A stretch of DNA of 64,000 nt from Madurella fahalii (lineage: Eukaryota; Ascomycota; Sordariomycetes; Sordariales), in the NCBI GenBank assembly GCA_029876055.1, contig CM056877.1, forward strand, positions 3,720,001-3,784,000, read 5' to 3'. The translations under genes and the position numbers were made by a program. Under the pieces are notes generated by a model. The model was not told where the DNA came from. It was given only the letters and a program-made list of their open reading frames with translations, and ran no database searches. Below, piece after piece: positions 10,882-22,600 of this stretch. The first letter of the stretch is position 1; every line of letters begins with the position of its first letter.

Positions 10882-12002
10882 CTAAACTGTTTGCCCAGAG
10901 ATGCTACACCCAAGCCCAGCAGTTAACGCTCTATCTAGCGTGGCAGCAGCTCTTCCAACTGTGCCGCCTTCTTTCCTGGCATTATCCATGCCGACTGAGA
11001 TGGCGGCCCTCCATTTCATGTCAAAGACACGTTGTCTTGATATGCGGTCGGGATACATCTCGCTGTCCTCGTCTCTAGGTGTCCCAAAGAGATTGAGGTA
11101 TGCGAAGGGGTTTGGTGTCTCGGGGAGACGGTAGATATTGTCCCAGTATGCGCGAGGGTTGTAGGCGACAGGTGCCTCCGGGCGAAATCCGGTCTGAAGG
11201 AACTTGGCGAGGGCTAGAATTTGTCTTGCCTGTACTTCAGGGCCCTTCTTGGTCCCGAGCGTCGCCTTGGATGCAGATGTCCAGCCTTTGCTGGTCATCG
11301 TAGACCCAACGCTTGGGTTCCAGCCCAGCATTGAACTGAAGCTATTCAGCGTCTTCAGCCACCCCCCGGGGCAGGAAACAGTCTCATCTCCGGCGGCCTC
11401 GAGAAGCCACTCCAAGATGTTTAAAGTGTCATTGCGGATGTCGTTGGACAGATGTGTCATGCCGCCCCGGATGTACATGAGAATCTTCTCGGCGAGCGGT
11501 CCAACCTCTGAGGGCGGCAGAACTCGGAACAGTTTGAGGAGCTGTGTACGCACTGATGCAGACCCGTCCGACATCAGGGGAAGTAGCTTTGTCAGGACAC
11601 CTGAAGTGCCAACCGGGTTGTTGGGCGGGTTGGCCGAAAGCTGATTGGTGAGGTAGGCTAAGGCATCTCGTCTTTGGTTGTCAGACTTTGCGCTGACGGC
11701 AAGAGAGAGGTTCTGCTTGAACTTCTCGGCTGGGTCTGTTCCATCCGCAGCGAGGGTCTGTTGATTGACGACGATGGCTGCGCGCTATTAGTGACCACAC
11801 TCCATGCCTAAATGAACGTGATATCGCACATTTGGACTTAAAGCTTGTATCCGTGAAATTGGCCGCCTTGGGTTTTGCTTTTCCGACTTTCAGCTTGGCT
11901 TTCTAAGCAGCGCTTTAGTGAGAATTCCTTGGTTTTAGGGACAACGATTCACACCTGGAAGTCCTTTTTTTTCTCCTTTTTCTTTTTAGTGCTAGAACCC
12001 AT
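10882..12002 (-). CDS. ipi1: Pre-rRNA-processing protein IPI1 (TEX10-like, Rix1 complex)
   Basis: Three exons: 12002-11955, 11902-11830 and 11777-10882. The product is 338 aa, close to the 334 aa of yeast Ipi1. Exon 1 encodes a Lys-rich start (MGSSTKKKKEKKKDFQ). Exon 2 gives KAKLKVGKAKPKAANFTDT. Exon 3 opens with SIVVNQQTLAADGTDPAEKF, followed by alpha-helical repeats and NDIRNDTLNILEWLL. Family role: with Ipi3 and Rix1 it forms the Rix1 complex acting on pre-60S particles during ITS2 processing and nuclear export. The second intron uses a weak donor (GTGCGA), but reading phase and protein conservation require it. It is divergent from the LC7 gene across 345 bp. Confidence 0.87.
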
Positions 12003-12347
12003 TCTTGGATCGTGAGGAGACCAACCGCCGCGCGATGTTTACAGTGTCTCGCGATCTGAGCGGCCTGTGTAATGATATGGAAGTTGCGGGGATGATAAGT
12101 TGGAAATTTTAGCGGTGTAGTACGGCAGAATTCATTCGAGAAGCTACGGGGGTCAATTGCCGTCTAATCTGCTGCTTGAGCGCCAAGCTGCAGTGAGGGA
12201 CTGATGTGGAGATATCTTTCTGCTACTGGCGAAAGGCTTCAAACACGACATCTCACCTTGTCCATCAATCCCGGCCAGTTAATTGCCTTTGCAAGATACT
12301 AGGCCTGGAAATTCGAGGTGTTTTTTCCTACATCAGTAACGGCCACA
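12003..12347. promoter_or_regulatory. Shared divergent promoter of ipi1 and the LC7 gene
   Basis: The two start codons are 345 bp apart and point away from each other, so this segment must carry both promoters. No TATA box is evident for either gene. Confidence 0.45.
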
Positions 12348-12876
12348 ATGACGGACCCGGTTTTGGTATGTTAGCTTACGTGCATTCATATAACGCCCCC
12401 CTTGTCTGACCATGCTTCGACAGGGCGCTGGTCCAGATGTGCTCGAGGAGACATTGGGCCGCCTTTCCAAGAAGGCAGGCGTGCGAGCAACCATGGTCCT
12501 CGACCGTACTTCGGGAGCTATTTTGAAGACCAGTGGTCAGGTCAGCTCCATTCGAAAGACGAAGGCTACCGCACCATCCATCCCAGCTGTCGGGTCCTTC
12601 TCAAATGAACCTAGCGGCAACAGCATCACCCAAGATCAGGGCGCGGAGGAATTGGCGTCGATGGTGTGGAATTTTGTTAGCACTGCTGGCAGCTTTGTGC
12701 AAGAGCTAGACACTGAGGTGGGAGCTAGCCTTGGAGTCTAGGGCGTAACATCCCCGGCTGACAGACCACAGGATGAAGTAAAGTTGCTCCGGCTGCGAAC
12801 CAAGAAGCAAGAATTCGTCATCGTCCCGGACGCAAAATATCTGCTAATTGTTGTCCACGACACCTCTTCAGCATAA
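12348..12876 (+). CDS. Roadblock/LC7-family dynein light chain
   Basis: Three exons: 12348-12365, 12424-12717 and 12772-12876. The product is 138 aa. Exon 1 encodes only MTDPVL. Exon 2 has a Robl-type beginning (LEETLGRLSKKAGVRATMVL followed by DRTSGAIL), then a Ser/Thr-rich loop longer than in animal roadblock proteins. Exon 3 gives the characteristic end: LRLRTKKQEFVIVPD, then KYLLIVVHDT. Known role: homodimeric light chain bound to the cytoplasmic dynein intermediate chain, supporting retrograde transport and nuclear positioning in hyphae. Without splicing of the second intron the frame ends nine codons later and loses this last strand, which supports the 54-nt intron. A LAMTOR-type member is less likely given the end motif. 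Confidence 0.83.
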
Positions 12877-14183
12877 GGGAGGTGGGAGAATAAGGACGCG
12901 TCGATGAGGCTATGCGGATAGGTATCGCGCTCATTATCCCGCTTTAAATCTTGAGCGCCATCGGAGTTGCATCGCAGCCCAAGCCCGACGGTGTTTCGTT
13001 AGGAGCACCGTTCTGAGCTGGTCGCCTCGATGTCACTTAATTTTAGATCAAAAACGACGTTTTTCTCCAGGAAGACATCGGCAAGCCAATAGTGGGATGG
13101 ACGCGGCTTTTCGGCTCCCCAGTCCATAGGTATTCGGACATCTTGAAGGAGCCGAAGCGTACTCCGCCTTGGCTGCCCTGTCGCAATACCGTTATGCCTT
13201 TGGTGGAAACACCGGACCCACATGCGGGCTTGTCGCCGTGGGCTTCCTGGGACACTGTAATTTGAGCTGACGATATCGGCAACGGGTCTAGAGCCATAGC
13301 GCGTCGTAGGCATATTGAAATCCAGAGCTTTTGGCCAGCCGGCCAGACGAAACACTTTGGATCTCGCTTCAGATCTCGCGCCAGGTCTTGGCAGCCTGCC
13401 GTCCAAGCTTGCAATAAATGTGCAGGAAGGTTGCAGTGTAGCAAATAGTTGCCCCTCCAATGGGGCCCTCAACCGTTAGTACCTTATGCATCAATCGGCC
13501 AGGGAAACCTACACACCTTGCGCGAATCCCGTGCCGCGATGCCCGCCCAAGTTTTGCATATGGGCCTGGATTCGAAACAAGTTGGCTGGTGCATCATGAT
13601 TCTTTGCCTCGCGACTGGTTCCTCACAGGCCAGGACAGGAGCGGTACGGCACTCCACCCCACATCCACAGGGCACCGGTGTTGTAATCTTGCAGGATGCG
13701 TTGGGCTCCAGGGATCGTGGGTGTCATTCTGCGCTCTCGTAATACAAAGGAAGCTATCTTAAGGCTTGCGAATGAATAACACACGTGTTGCTGTCCGCCA
13801 TTGGCTTCCCACTTCTCGACGATACGTCTGACAAGGCTCGGGGCAAACCCATTGTTTTTGAACCATCCGGTCAACACTACCGTCCCTGTTTCCCATCCCA
13901 TCTGCCGGTCTTTTACTCCTGCCGTCTCTCTCCCTCTCGGTCTTCTCTCCCTGCACGATCGGGGGCTCTGACTCTCGCCGTGCTCGTGGTTTCACACTGT
14001 ACCTTTCGGTATTCGGCGGAAGGGTACACGACAAGGGAGCTTTCGGTGAAGACCCCGGCTTCTAGAATTTGCAGGTTCCCGCTCGTTGTCCGCACACCAG
14101 AATCGCAGGCGGTGCCTCTGTTGAGCTGCTTGCACGCTCTATGACACCGCGTCGGCCGCAGTTCCCCGAGGTCCACGTCGACA
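12877..14183. other. Intergenic region with no recognisable gene
   Basis: Several frames of 60-160 codons overlap on both strands, but none shows conserved motifs or splice continuity. The C/T-rich tract at 13915-13950 probably belongs to the leader of the gene starting at 14184. Confidence 0.45.
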
Positions 14184-17100
14184 ATGCCCCCGTTCTCGAT
14201 GCTGAGGAGATCGCCTCGTGATCGCAAGAGTCGAGAGAAGCAGAAGGTAGAGGACGTGGGCGACTCGAATGCCACGCCTCCCGATGAAGACGGTGAATGC
14301 GAAGGAAGTCCGGCCGTCAACGGCCTGAAAGATGGGCACGACAGTGGCACAAAAGGACGACGAAGTTTCAACCGAGATCTATTGCAAAACATTCGAAGTC
14401 GACTTTCGGGAAAGCCACCATCAGCCCCTCAGCGGGGAAGAGCTGCCTCGCAGCCCCAGCCTCAGCGAGGCACAGCGGCGGTAAGACCCATCTCCTCGCG
14501 TTAGCTCCCCGCCATCTTTGAGATACCCCGACCTTAAGGTACCCCAGACCGTTCAAACGGCCCGCACACGAGGTTTCGCGCATACCCCTCACACCAATCT
14601 ACTGTTGGAATTGTGAGATGCAACCGCGGTCGCACTGCGCCATGGACCAGCCAGTGGTGACAGCGCCAATCGCCCCTTTCCTGCGGTCTGGGTCTGGGGA
14701 AGTTGCGAGCCAAGCTGCCGATGTAGGGGGCAACACGCCTAGGATCTCGCGCCCTAGTGTCGTCACCCCCCGGAGCCGGCCCGCGTGACCCACGGCATCT
14801 TCCCCATACGGTTCCCTGCAACCCCGAATCGTACGACGGGCCGCCCAGGATCTCGCAGACAACCATCTTGGGCGTCCCGTTGAAGCTCGTGGCTATGCAC
14901 TGAGCGCCTTTACTGACGGTTGCCGAAAACCCATCAGGTCGTCTCTGGGGCATCAACGCCGCTCTCGCCGCTCTCGCCGCGATCTCCTCCTCTCAATCCC
15001 AATAAGCCGCTACCCTCCCCGCCGCCGCCGGGCAGCGAACAGACCCGGGACCCGCCGGCAAGACCTGTACTCAAGTTGGCTCGCATCATGGCCACCTTGA
15101 CCGATTCCGAGGTCGAGAAGCTCTTCTCAGGAGCCCCGCAGTACTTTGCCCGCTCCGAAGGCCACTTCACCGGCGCGCCGCACCCGTCGGTGGCGTTTCC
15201 ATGGGACGAGGCAGTCGAGATCCGGGACCTCACAGACCACACGCAGATCGAGGACAAGGCCTGGGGCTGTGTCACAGCCTGGCCTCACATCACACGTGAT
15301 GTCCACAGCGATCGGTCTACTGCACAGAGGGCGTCCGAGGAGAAACGCCTGGCCCACTTTTATCCGCGATGCCGCGAACGGCCAAACATGCTGAGCATGT
15401 TCGGGCTCGAGAAGGGGAGCGTGGGCTATCAGGCAGCCCTTGAGTTGGCCGTGGCCGATGCCCTGCAGGAAGAGCAATGGGGCTTCGAGAGCATTGGTAC
15501 CAGGCTGCCCGCCATTGTTGAGCAACGCCAGAAGATGCTCACGTCAAAGGATGGGCTCCGGCACGTGGAGGAGACGGTAATCATGGAACAGCTGATCAAG
15601 AACAGCCAGAGGTACAGCGAGAAGCATCTGCGCGAGCGGCGTTCGAGCGAGCTCTACAATGAGCTGTTTCTCCAGATCCTCCATCCGCCGACCAAGGTGC
15701 TCGACCACAGAGACCCCTACAGCCTAGCCGTGCAGATTATGGCCCTTGTCAAGGTTCTCGCGGTGCCGAACACGTGGATTGACTTCTCACACGTTGAGTG
15801 GCGGATCCGGTTAGGCCAGCTTCTGTGGGGAAATCCTGCGGAGGACGAAGTTGAGGATGGATCGTCTATTACGACGGGCGACTCGGCGAGCGGCATCCAC
15901 GAAGAGAGGTACTGGCTGCTTCTGCAGATCTTGCTGGCCTGCGAACTCCTCATCCGACTGGACGCAATCACGGAAGGCGAGGAGCTCGGGGTAGAAAGCA
16001 TCAGGCCGGCTGAGATCCATAAGTTCGAGAAGGACGCAAACAAGTCGGTCAAATGGTCACTCATTATGGCCCGCGTGTGGTTGGAAAACATTGAAATCGT
16101 CAAGACAGAGGCGACTGAGCGGACGAGCACTGAAGATAAGCCCTCGGGTTGGCTAGCGACATTAACCAAGCGCATGTCGTTGACTCGTGACCATGGTTCG
16201 CATGGCCAACAGGACCGTGGCCCAGTATATGCAATCAAGGGCAAACATGTACAACGTCAGGCTGACGGCTTGGCTCACTTTGCCAGGCGGCTTCGGTGGC
16301 CCGATGCCGACTCCTATGTCTCGAGAATATCCGATAATTGTCGTGCCGTGGCGGAGGGCACTCCACTCAGCACCCCACTCATCAGCCCGAGTAGTCGAAC
16401 GGACAGCCGCCGTTCGTCTTACTTTGGCACTCCAAGCTCGGACTCCAGAGCCGGGCGCTCCGCATCCCGGCGCAGGAAGATCTCGGCGGCCCTCCATCCG
16501 TCCGGGTGGCTCTCCAAAAGTTATGTGTCGGGACTAATGCTGCCGGGCGAAGGGCTTTGCCACTTTCTAATGGCAACCTTGCTGGAGAACCACCCAGAAG
16601 CTTTGGCGAGATTGGGCACCACGGCCAACCTCTGCGGAGGGTTTGTCTACTCGGGCAAGAGCTTCTGGAGTACGGCTTGCATTGTTGGCCGTGTCCTTGC
16701 TGCTGGCAAGGGTGCTGTGGAATGCATGGGCTGGTACGTACCATTCAAATCGTTGATCACCAAACCCAATGTTGCGCTCTCAATCCCACCTTGAATGCTC
16801 AGAGAGGAACGGAAGAACTAACACGGTAGGGCAGGATTTCCAGCGACGTCACGCCGGAGGGGCTCGGCGATGGTTGGGTGAATATCGAGGTTGAGGAAGT
16901 GCCAGGTGAGGACATCCCCAATAAGAAAGCGGCCATTGTCTAGCGAGTCATTCTCTAGCGAGTCATTCTGACAGAGTCTGGTATACAGAGGATGCCGATC
17001 ATGTTAACAAAAAGGCTCGACTGTGGGGTAAACAGGCGATTGAAAGGGAGTCGAATGTTCTTGGAGACGCAGACCCCTCATCTGTCCTTCCAGCTGACTT

Positions 17101-18123
17101 CATCATCCCTTTTGAGAATATCTACCGGGATAAAGCCCCTCCGGTCATCAAGGTCGAGCTCAAGGCTCTCCATCTCTGGGCGCAGGTCGAATCGGTTCAC
17201 ACTACGCCAACCGAGGACTACGGCGCCACACCCATGACGGACATCAGCCGTCCACCGGAAATTCGTACCTATCCAGCTGCCGTGGCTTTTACGGTAACAG
17301 ATATCGAATCGGGGGATGCAAAAGAGCACACGTATGCGCTGGCAAAAGACATCAACTTCGTGACCGCCCATCCATGTGTCCCTTCCCAGCATGTGAAAAT
17401 AATGAAGTCACCCTCTAGCCCTACGATCCGGCAGGTCGACCTTTCGGGAAACAGTCTTGCCGGCAAGACAATTAGCGTTGTCGGTAAGAGCACCACTTTT
17501 TTTCTTTTTTTTCTTTTTTTTTCTTTTTTTCTTCGTGTCCTGGTTTTTTATTCTATCGTATATCAGCCTGGTTTCCTCGTTCCGTGGTAAACTGACAAGA
17601 CGCAGGCCATCCCTTACACAAGTATTACACATATACAGCGCTCCACCTCTCGGAACTGATATCCAAGCAAGGCTTCTCGCTCGAGGCATTGCTTGGCGAT
17701 TACTCGTCGGCTTCCCACCGCCCCAGCCTCACGCCGGCGTCGAACAACGCCGCCAAGGTGCTCGTCATCGACTGCATCACCGGCTTCCAGCCGCAGCCGC
17801 AGGAGCACGAGATCCCCCTGTCACCCGTCATCAGCCGGTCCGATAGCCACGCGTCGTCCTCCTTTTCGCCGCTCTCCCCGACAACCCCCGGAGGCGCGGA
17901 GGGCTCCGGGGGGCTAGCCGGCGCGCTCGAAAGCGCCTCCAAGAAGATGCACTCGGAGACGCGGCGGCGGCAGTTTGGGTCTGATATGGAGATCCTGGTC
18001 CGAGCCTTCTGTGCGGAGAAGGGCTGGAACGCCCTGATCAGCAGGAGGAGGAGGGGATGTCTGGCGTGCGCAATTCGCGAGGCTGGGGCGTTGGGGTGGA
18101 AGGTTGTCATCCGGGTGGATTAA
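14184..18123 (+). CDS. Large fungal-specific protein of unknown function (1,058 aa)
   Basis: Five exons: 14184-14480, 14938-16733, 16835-16905, 16989-17483 and 17606-18123. They join in phase to 1,058 aa. The first about 150 residues are basic, Ser/Pro-rich and probably disordered. The long second exon encodes a mostly helical, soluble domain with conserved-looking segments such as HFYPRCRERPNMLSMFG, YSLAVQIMALVKVLAVPNTW and SVKWSLIMARVWLENIEIVK. A Ser-rich insert precedes SYVSGLMLPGEGLCHFLMAT. The C-terminal part (residues 715 on) is beta/alpha-like and ends basic. I associate this architecture with a widespread fungal uncharacterised family, possibly the one named DUF8004, but that name is from memory and unsure. 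No catalytic motif or membrane helix was seen. Intron 1 (457 nt) is unusually long and the exon-1 start is the least certain part. Confidence 0.7.
17499..17530 (+). repeat. Poly-T-rich tract in intron 4 of the 1,058-aa protein gene
   Basis: Runs of 7-9 T separated by single C form an approximately 9-bp repeat inside the 122-nt intron at 17484-17605. It probably serves as a long polypyrimidine tract, although it lies nearer the donor than the acceptor. Confidence 0.6.
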
Positions 18124-18472
18124 TTATTAGGTCGTGTATGCTCCAAGCTACATGTGATGTGGGGACGGGTATGTTGAGCACCGGGTGTTACTCGGTTCAA
18201 AGGCTCAAAACCCGTTGATGGGGGCAAAGCGTGTACGATCTTTACTGGGTGTTGGTGTTCAGATGCAGGCCAAAACAGTAAATTGTTGGTCGAGGACATA
18301 GCGGGTTTGCGTTTAGCGATTATGTTCGAAAATACCACTTTTATATACGATGCTACAACCACGCGATTCGACGTTTGAGATGCAGTCATGTGTTGCAACT
18401 GCATGGATTGCAGCAAAGAGCTGATGAGACCGGATAGAGAGTCTCATTCTCAATTGAGCCTGTCGAGGATGT
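18124..18472. other. Convergent 3' intergenic region
   Basis: It lies between the stop codons of the 1,058-aa protein gene (plus) and the CREG-like gene (minus). It contains only expected 3' untranslated sequence, and no additional gene was seen. Confidence 0.5.
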
Positions 18473-19467
18473 CTACAGGTCACCAAAAACAGACCACTCC
18501 TTCCACCCCTTCTTCTCGCCTGGCAAACGAACCTTCTCCCATTCTTCTCGCGTAACCTCTTGCCTAAACAGTTGTGTTAGCCATGGTTTACTTTCTCCTC
18601 AACCCGTGATAGAAGAACATCCGGAGCAGAAACAACTTTGTCTCGGTGCATTCTCCCAAGGTGACGGGGATGGTAATCAAATACAAACACCCCAAGCCCA
18701 GAGCGCTTTGTCACTTACCACTGCCGAACCGGAATCCACCCGATATATGCGCGATCACCGAACCCGCCGACCCAGTATATCTGCTCCACGACGAGCCGCA
18801 CAAAGTGGCTCTCGTGCACCTTGCTGCCGGGGAGCCAGTAGCGGGCGTCCGGGTGCGACTTGACGTAGCAGCTCGCGAGCTTGGCGCCGACCTCGCCCGT
18901 GCGGTCGTCACCGCCTTCGATCGGCTCAAGGTAGCCCAGGAGGGAGAAGCGCGGGAGGTTAGCGGCCGAGTAGGGGAGGGAGATGTCATGGTCCTGGTCG
19001 TCGGCGCTGCTGAGACCAAGGAATGAGAGCCAGCTTCGGCTCTTGGCCTCGGAGCTCTTGATCCGTTTGGCCGGGGGGTGCGGTGGATGCCATTCCACCG
19101 AGAGGCTCACGTTGCTGCCCGCGGCAGCGTTCTTGAAGGTCGTGCCGATGGTGATGGCCAGGATGGTCGGGTTGCCGAGGTCGTCGTCCTCGCAGTCAGC
19201 GATGTACTCCATGAGGCCGTACGGCATGCCGCCTAGCCCGGCAGGGCGCCTCTCCTGTGCCGATGCGTCATTGCGGTTGCTGTGCTTGTCTTCTGGAAAG
19301 ACGGTGGACAACGTGCCGAGCGGGGTGAGGGCGAGGATGCGCCGGCCGAGGACAGCGGATTCGTATGAGGTTGGGATGCGGTACTCGCGTTCCCGGGTGG
19401 GGACTACAGCGGCGGATGCGCCGTAGGAGGCGAGGAGAAAAGCGCTGGAGATCGTAATTGGCTTCAT
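18473..19467 (-). CDS. Secreted CREG-like protein (FMN-binding split-barrel fold)
   Basis: Two exons: 19467-18719 and 18563-18473, with a 155-nt intron (GTAAGT...TTTAG). The product is 279 aa. Residues 1-20 form a signal peptide (MKPITISSAFLLASYGASAA). The mature part matches the CREG / pyridoxamine-oxidase-like fold: RRILALTPLGTLSTVFP, GLMEYIADCEDDDLGNPTIL, IGTTFKNAAAGSNVSLSVEW, NLPRFSLLGYLE, then HPDARYWLPGSKVHESHFVR and GGFGDRAYIGWIPV. Exon 2 adds WQEVTREEWEKVRLPG and a Trp-rich end; without it the protein stops right after the barrel strand. Family proteins resemble FMN-dependent enzymes but CREG itself is thought to be non-enzymatic. The fungal function is unknown. It is likely secreted or vacuolar. 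Confidence 0.82.
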
Positions 19468-20260
19468 GATGGAGGGGGCATTGAAGGCAGAAACCTAGCC
19501 TTAGATGACAGGAAGGAAATGGTTTCGCTGGACAAGTCCAGACCGCAACATGCTGGTGCTGTTGCTAGGGCGGCACATGGTCACGAACCCCGGCAATGGG
19601 CCCATGGCTTGGAGACGTAACTAACAGCGGTCGGACGACTCCGTGATTGCGGGGTTGGTTCCCAAGTCCGCCAAGCAATTTTATCTGATCATCTGATAAT
19701 GGCGCCACCGCAACCACGCCTTCCAAACATAGCAAAGGGACATCGAGGTTGCTGTACTGTATCATGCTTGCTATATATTGCTCCAGTAGAGCCTTGACGA
19801 GCCAATGAAGGAAACATCCAAACTAGAAGAGCAGGTTTGACCACACCGGGATTACTAGGAGCAGAGCCAACGGCATAACCCCAATTCCCGATGAAGAAGG
19901 GAGAAACAAATTCCAGAGGAACTAGCAAAGGAATGGACTCTCGTAAAACGCTCGAACCGAGATGGCTAGTTGTTCCTGATCCTTTCCTCGCATTCCTTCC
20001 CTTCGCTTCAACACTCCAGAGACATTTAGTCACGTGGAGTCACCTGAGACTTTTATGCGCTTGGGCCACCACCCAGGTTTCGGTCTGAACCCCAATGGCG
20101 AGCCCCGCAGGGCTCCCACAATTATTAGGTAACCAACGGATAATCCGCCAGAAATCGTTCCTCCCCGAAGACATCGAGTTGCAGACTCTTCTTCCCGTTC
20201 TTCCGCTTGTCAATAGCCCCCGAACGAGAGTTTATCGCGACCAAACACAAATCACACAAA
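19468..20260. other. Divergent promoter region between the CREG-like gene and rps30
   Basis: About 790 bp lie between the divergent starts. A C/T-rich tract at 20180-20215, just upstream of the eS30 ATG, is typical of fungal ribosomal-protein promoters and leaders. No other gene is supported. Confidence 0.5.
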
Positions 20261-20795
20261 ATGGGAAAGGTTCACGGAAGGTAAGCTTTGCCTTCGAGCA
20301 CCGTTTGACAATTCCGGCGGGGATGCAAATGGATCACTGACTTTGCCACCAACAGTTTGGCTCGTGCCGGTATGTTGTTCTGTTCTCCCCGTCACCGACC
20401 GCTACAGCGACCGCCGATGCGAAACCCGAGTTTCTCAACATATCTGGATGGATTCTGATGGGCGCAAACAGGCAAGGTCAAGTCTCAGACCCCCAAGGTC
20501 GATAAGCAGGAGAAGAAGAAGACTCCGTATGTCCTCCCGCTCTAACCCCTCCCGCGTAACTCGGCACTCGTTCCGACAACGAAGCGCGAGTTCAGCGATC
20601 ACAAAGAACACGGATCTGACTTGTGAATAGTAAGGGCCGCGCGAAGAAGAGACTCACTTACACCCGCCGGTTCGTCAACATCACGTTGACCGGTGGCAAG
20701 CGCAAGGTTGGTTTTTAGTTTGGGTCTTGCGAGGATGAGACAGGCGAGGCTGATGCGTAATCGCGTTGCAGATGAACCCCAACCCCGGCTCCTAA
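20261..20795 (+). CDS. rps30: 40S ribosomal protein eS30
   Basis: Five exons: 20261-20280, 20356-20369, 20472-20526, 20631-20706 and 20772-20795. Together they make exactly 63 codons including stop (62 aa). The product begins MGKVHGSLARAGKVKSQTPK and continues with a KQEKKKTPKGRAKKR segment, a YTRRFVN stretch, a GGKRK segment, and the end MNPNPGS. All are hallmarks of eukaryotic eS30. As in other fungi the protein is encoded alone, not as the ubiquitin-like FAU fusion of animals. It sits on the small-subunit shoulder near the decoding centre. The exons are too short to be seen as a single open frame. Introns occupy about two thirds of the gene. Confidence 0.93.
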
Positions 20796-21337
20796 ATCAA
20801 TCACCGCAATCAACCGTTTCTAGTAACCTTTGGTGGCATCTCAGAGAATGTTCATCATGAATTCTGCGGAAAGCCTCGTTGTTTGGGACGCTGCGAACGA
20901 GGCTTGGTGATGACGGAATGGGTCGGATCGGCAAAAGGGCGAAATCTGGAAGTGAGAAATCACTGGGTGGTCACCATGACTCTAGCTTATGGCATGGGGC
21001 GTCAATTCGCACTTCTCGGAATGGGAAACGGGTTCTTGGGCATTTTTTACGACGCGTCGTCTGTACATTCAAAGGACGCTCGATAGAGAAGACGTCGACA
21101 TCCTCTGCAGCCCACGCTTCTTGACGTGGAAGTTGATTTGTGGTTCCAGGTACTGATCGGAGCGAGAAACAAGGGGCTCTTCGTGATGTCTTTCGAGACG
21201 TACTTCACTTAAGGATTGCTTGGGTGATGGCGATGTTTCCTCGGGAATCATCTTCCCTTCCCGATATTTTTATTATTATCCTTCTTCCCACTCCGCTATA
21301 CCCATTTTTTGTTGGGTGTGCCGGCCCTTCCGCTGTT
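20796..21337. other. Convergent intergenic region
   Basis: It lies 3' of rps30 and 3' of the F-box-like gene. A frame at 20879-21124 has no recognisable content. T/A-rich tracts near 21260-21310 may be 3'-end signals. Nothing else was seen. Confidence 0.45.
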
Positions 21338-22600
21338 CTATTGTACAGCAAGCCGGATGCTTCCGATTATATTGATTGACATCCGCAGAAGCTGACGTGC
21401 CAACCACCAGACATGCGCCGCCGCCGGATCATTACCAGCACGCACGATATCCTGGTGCATGAGAGAGGCCTCCGTCTGCTTCTTCTCGGCTAGAAACGCT
21501 GGCCAATGCTGCCAACTGAAAACCCCTAATCTGTGGAAGAGGAAGAGGAGAAAGAAGGCGAGCTCCTTATCGGCGAGGCCCATGATCTGCTCATAGCCGC
21601 ACTTGGTCACCTAGAGGGAATGGGTCAGCAAAATCGTGACCTGGATCTGAGCATCACTTGTCTGCACGACCACATACCTCCCAAGTATGCCCGGAGAGTC
21701 GTGAACCCCCACGGGCAAACCAGAAGAGCCACCTAGCGTCGTCCCAGCCCACGGGATTACAGAGGAGGCGCTCCGGTATTTTCGCATGTGGATGAATGTC
21801 TAAGTAACCTCCGCACCTCCAGAAGGAACCATGAACGGTGGGTTCAAACATGCGAGTGCCCACGGCCTTGGAGGAAAAGAATCCGCGGATGGCGCTATGA
21901 ACTAACTCCCAATCCGCCTCAAAGCAAGCTGCCGGGTCTTTGCAGGGGTGGGCTTGTCGTGGCGGATGGTCAGGACTCTCGGGGCTGAGGCTAAAAGACA
22001 ACGGCCAGGGGTCGACGTGCTCGAAGAATTTTTGTGTCCCCGCCGTCCTGCACCATTTCTGCTGGGCTTCGAGCAGGAGGGCGAGGTTCATCCACGGGCA
22101 AGCGAGAACTTCGCTCTGAGGGGGCACCCGGGGTCAGTCTTGTACAACGTTTCCGCCTATGCCAGTGCCAGAACAAGGTTGCATACCTGGAACGCAGGAT
22201 CGCCTCCAAACTGCGGGTATCCGTTGGTGAAGGTACAGTGGGCAAAGATATTGCGCAGCAGACGGCCAAACCACAAATCCCAAGTGCCCCCAAACGCAGT
22301 CACTAACACATCAGTGAGGAAGGATCTGTCCGAAAGGATATACCCAAGGCGGAGGCTGCTCCGTGGGAAGTTGAGGTTTTGGGACATGATAGTGATGCGC
22401 TCCAGGATCTCGGTAGGCAGCTGCTCGATGAGAGCGGCAGGTCGCTTGGTCTTGAGACGCCTGTGCCGCGGCGCATCCACGTTATCGTGGCTCATTGCGC
22501 TGTCGCTCCGCCCTCGCTTTCGGTAGTGTTGTGTTTTTGGCGCCCCCCGAGCAGTCTTTTGGCCGGCCTTGCCTTTGATTTTGATTGGGGTCAACTTCAT
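21338..22600 (-). CDS. F-box-like domain protein
   Basis: Three exons: 22600-22187, 22115-21678 and 21610-21338, joined in phase to 374 aa. A basic N-terminus (MKLTPIKIKGKAG...) precedes an F-box-like motif at about residues 57-100 (ALIEQLPTEILERI, then an SQNLNFPRSSLRLGYILSDR stretch), as in the large fungal families of F-box-like proteins that lack a clear C-terminal repeat. Downstream there is LACPWMNLALLLEAQQKW, a Cys-rich middle, and TKCGYEQIMGLADKELAFFL. Inferred role: substrate adaptor of an SCF ubiquitin ligase or a related scaffold; the substrate is unknown. The C-terminal end may need revision, because the last 20 residues look less conserved-like. It is divergent from mrs2. Confidence 0.72.
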
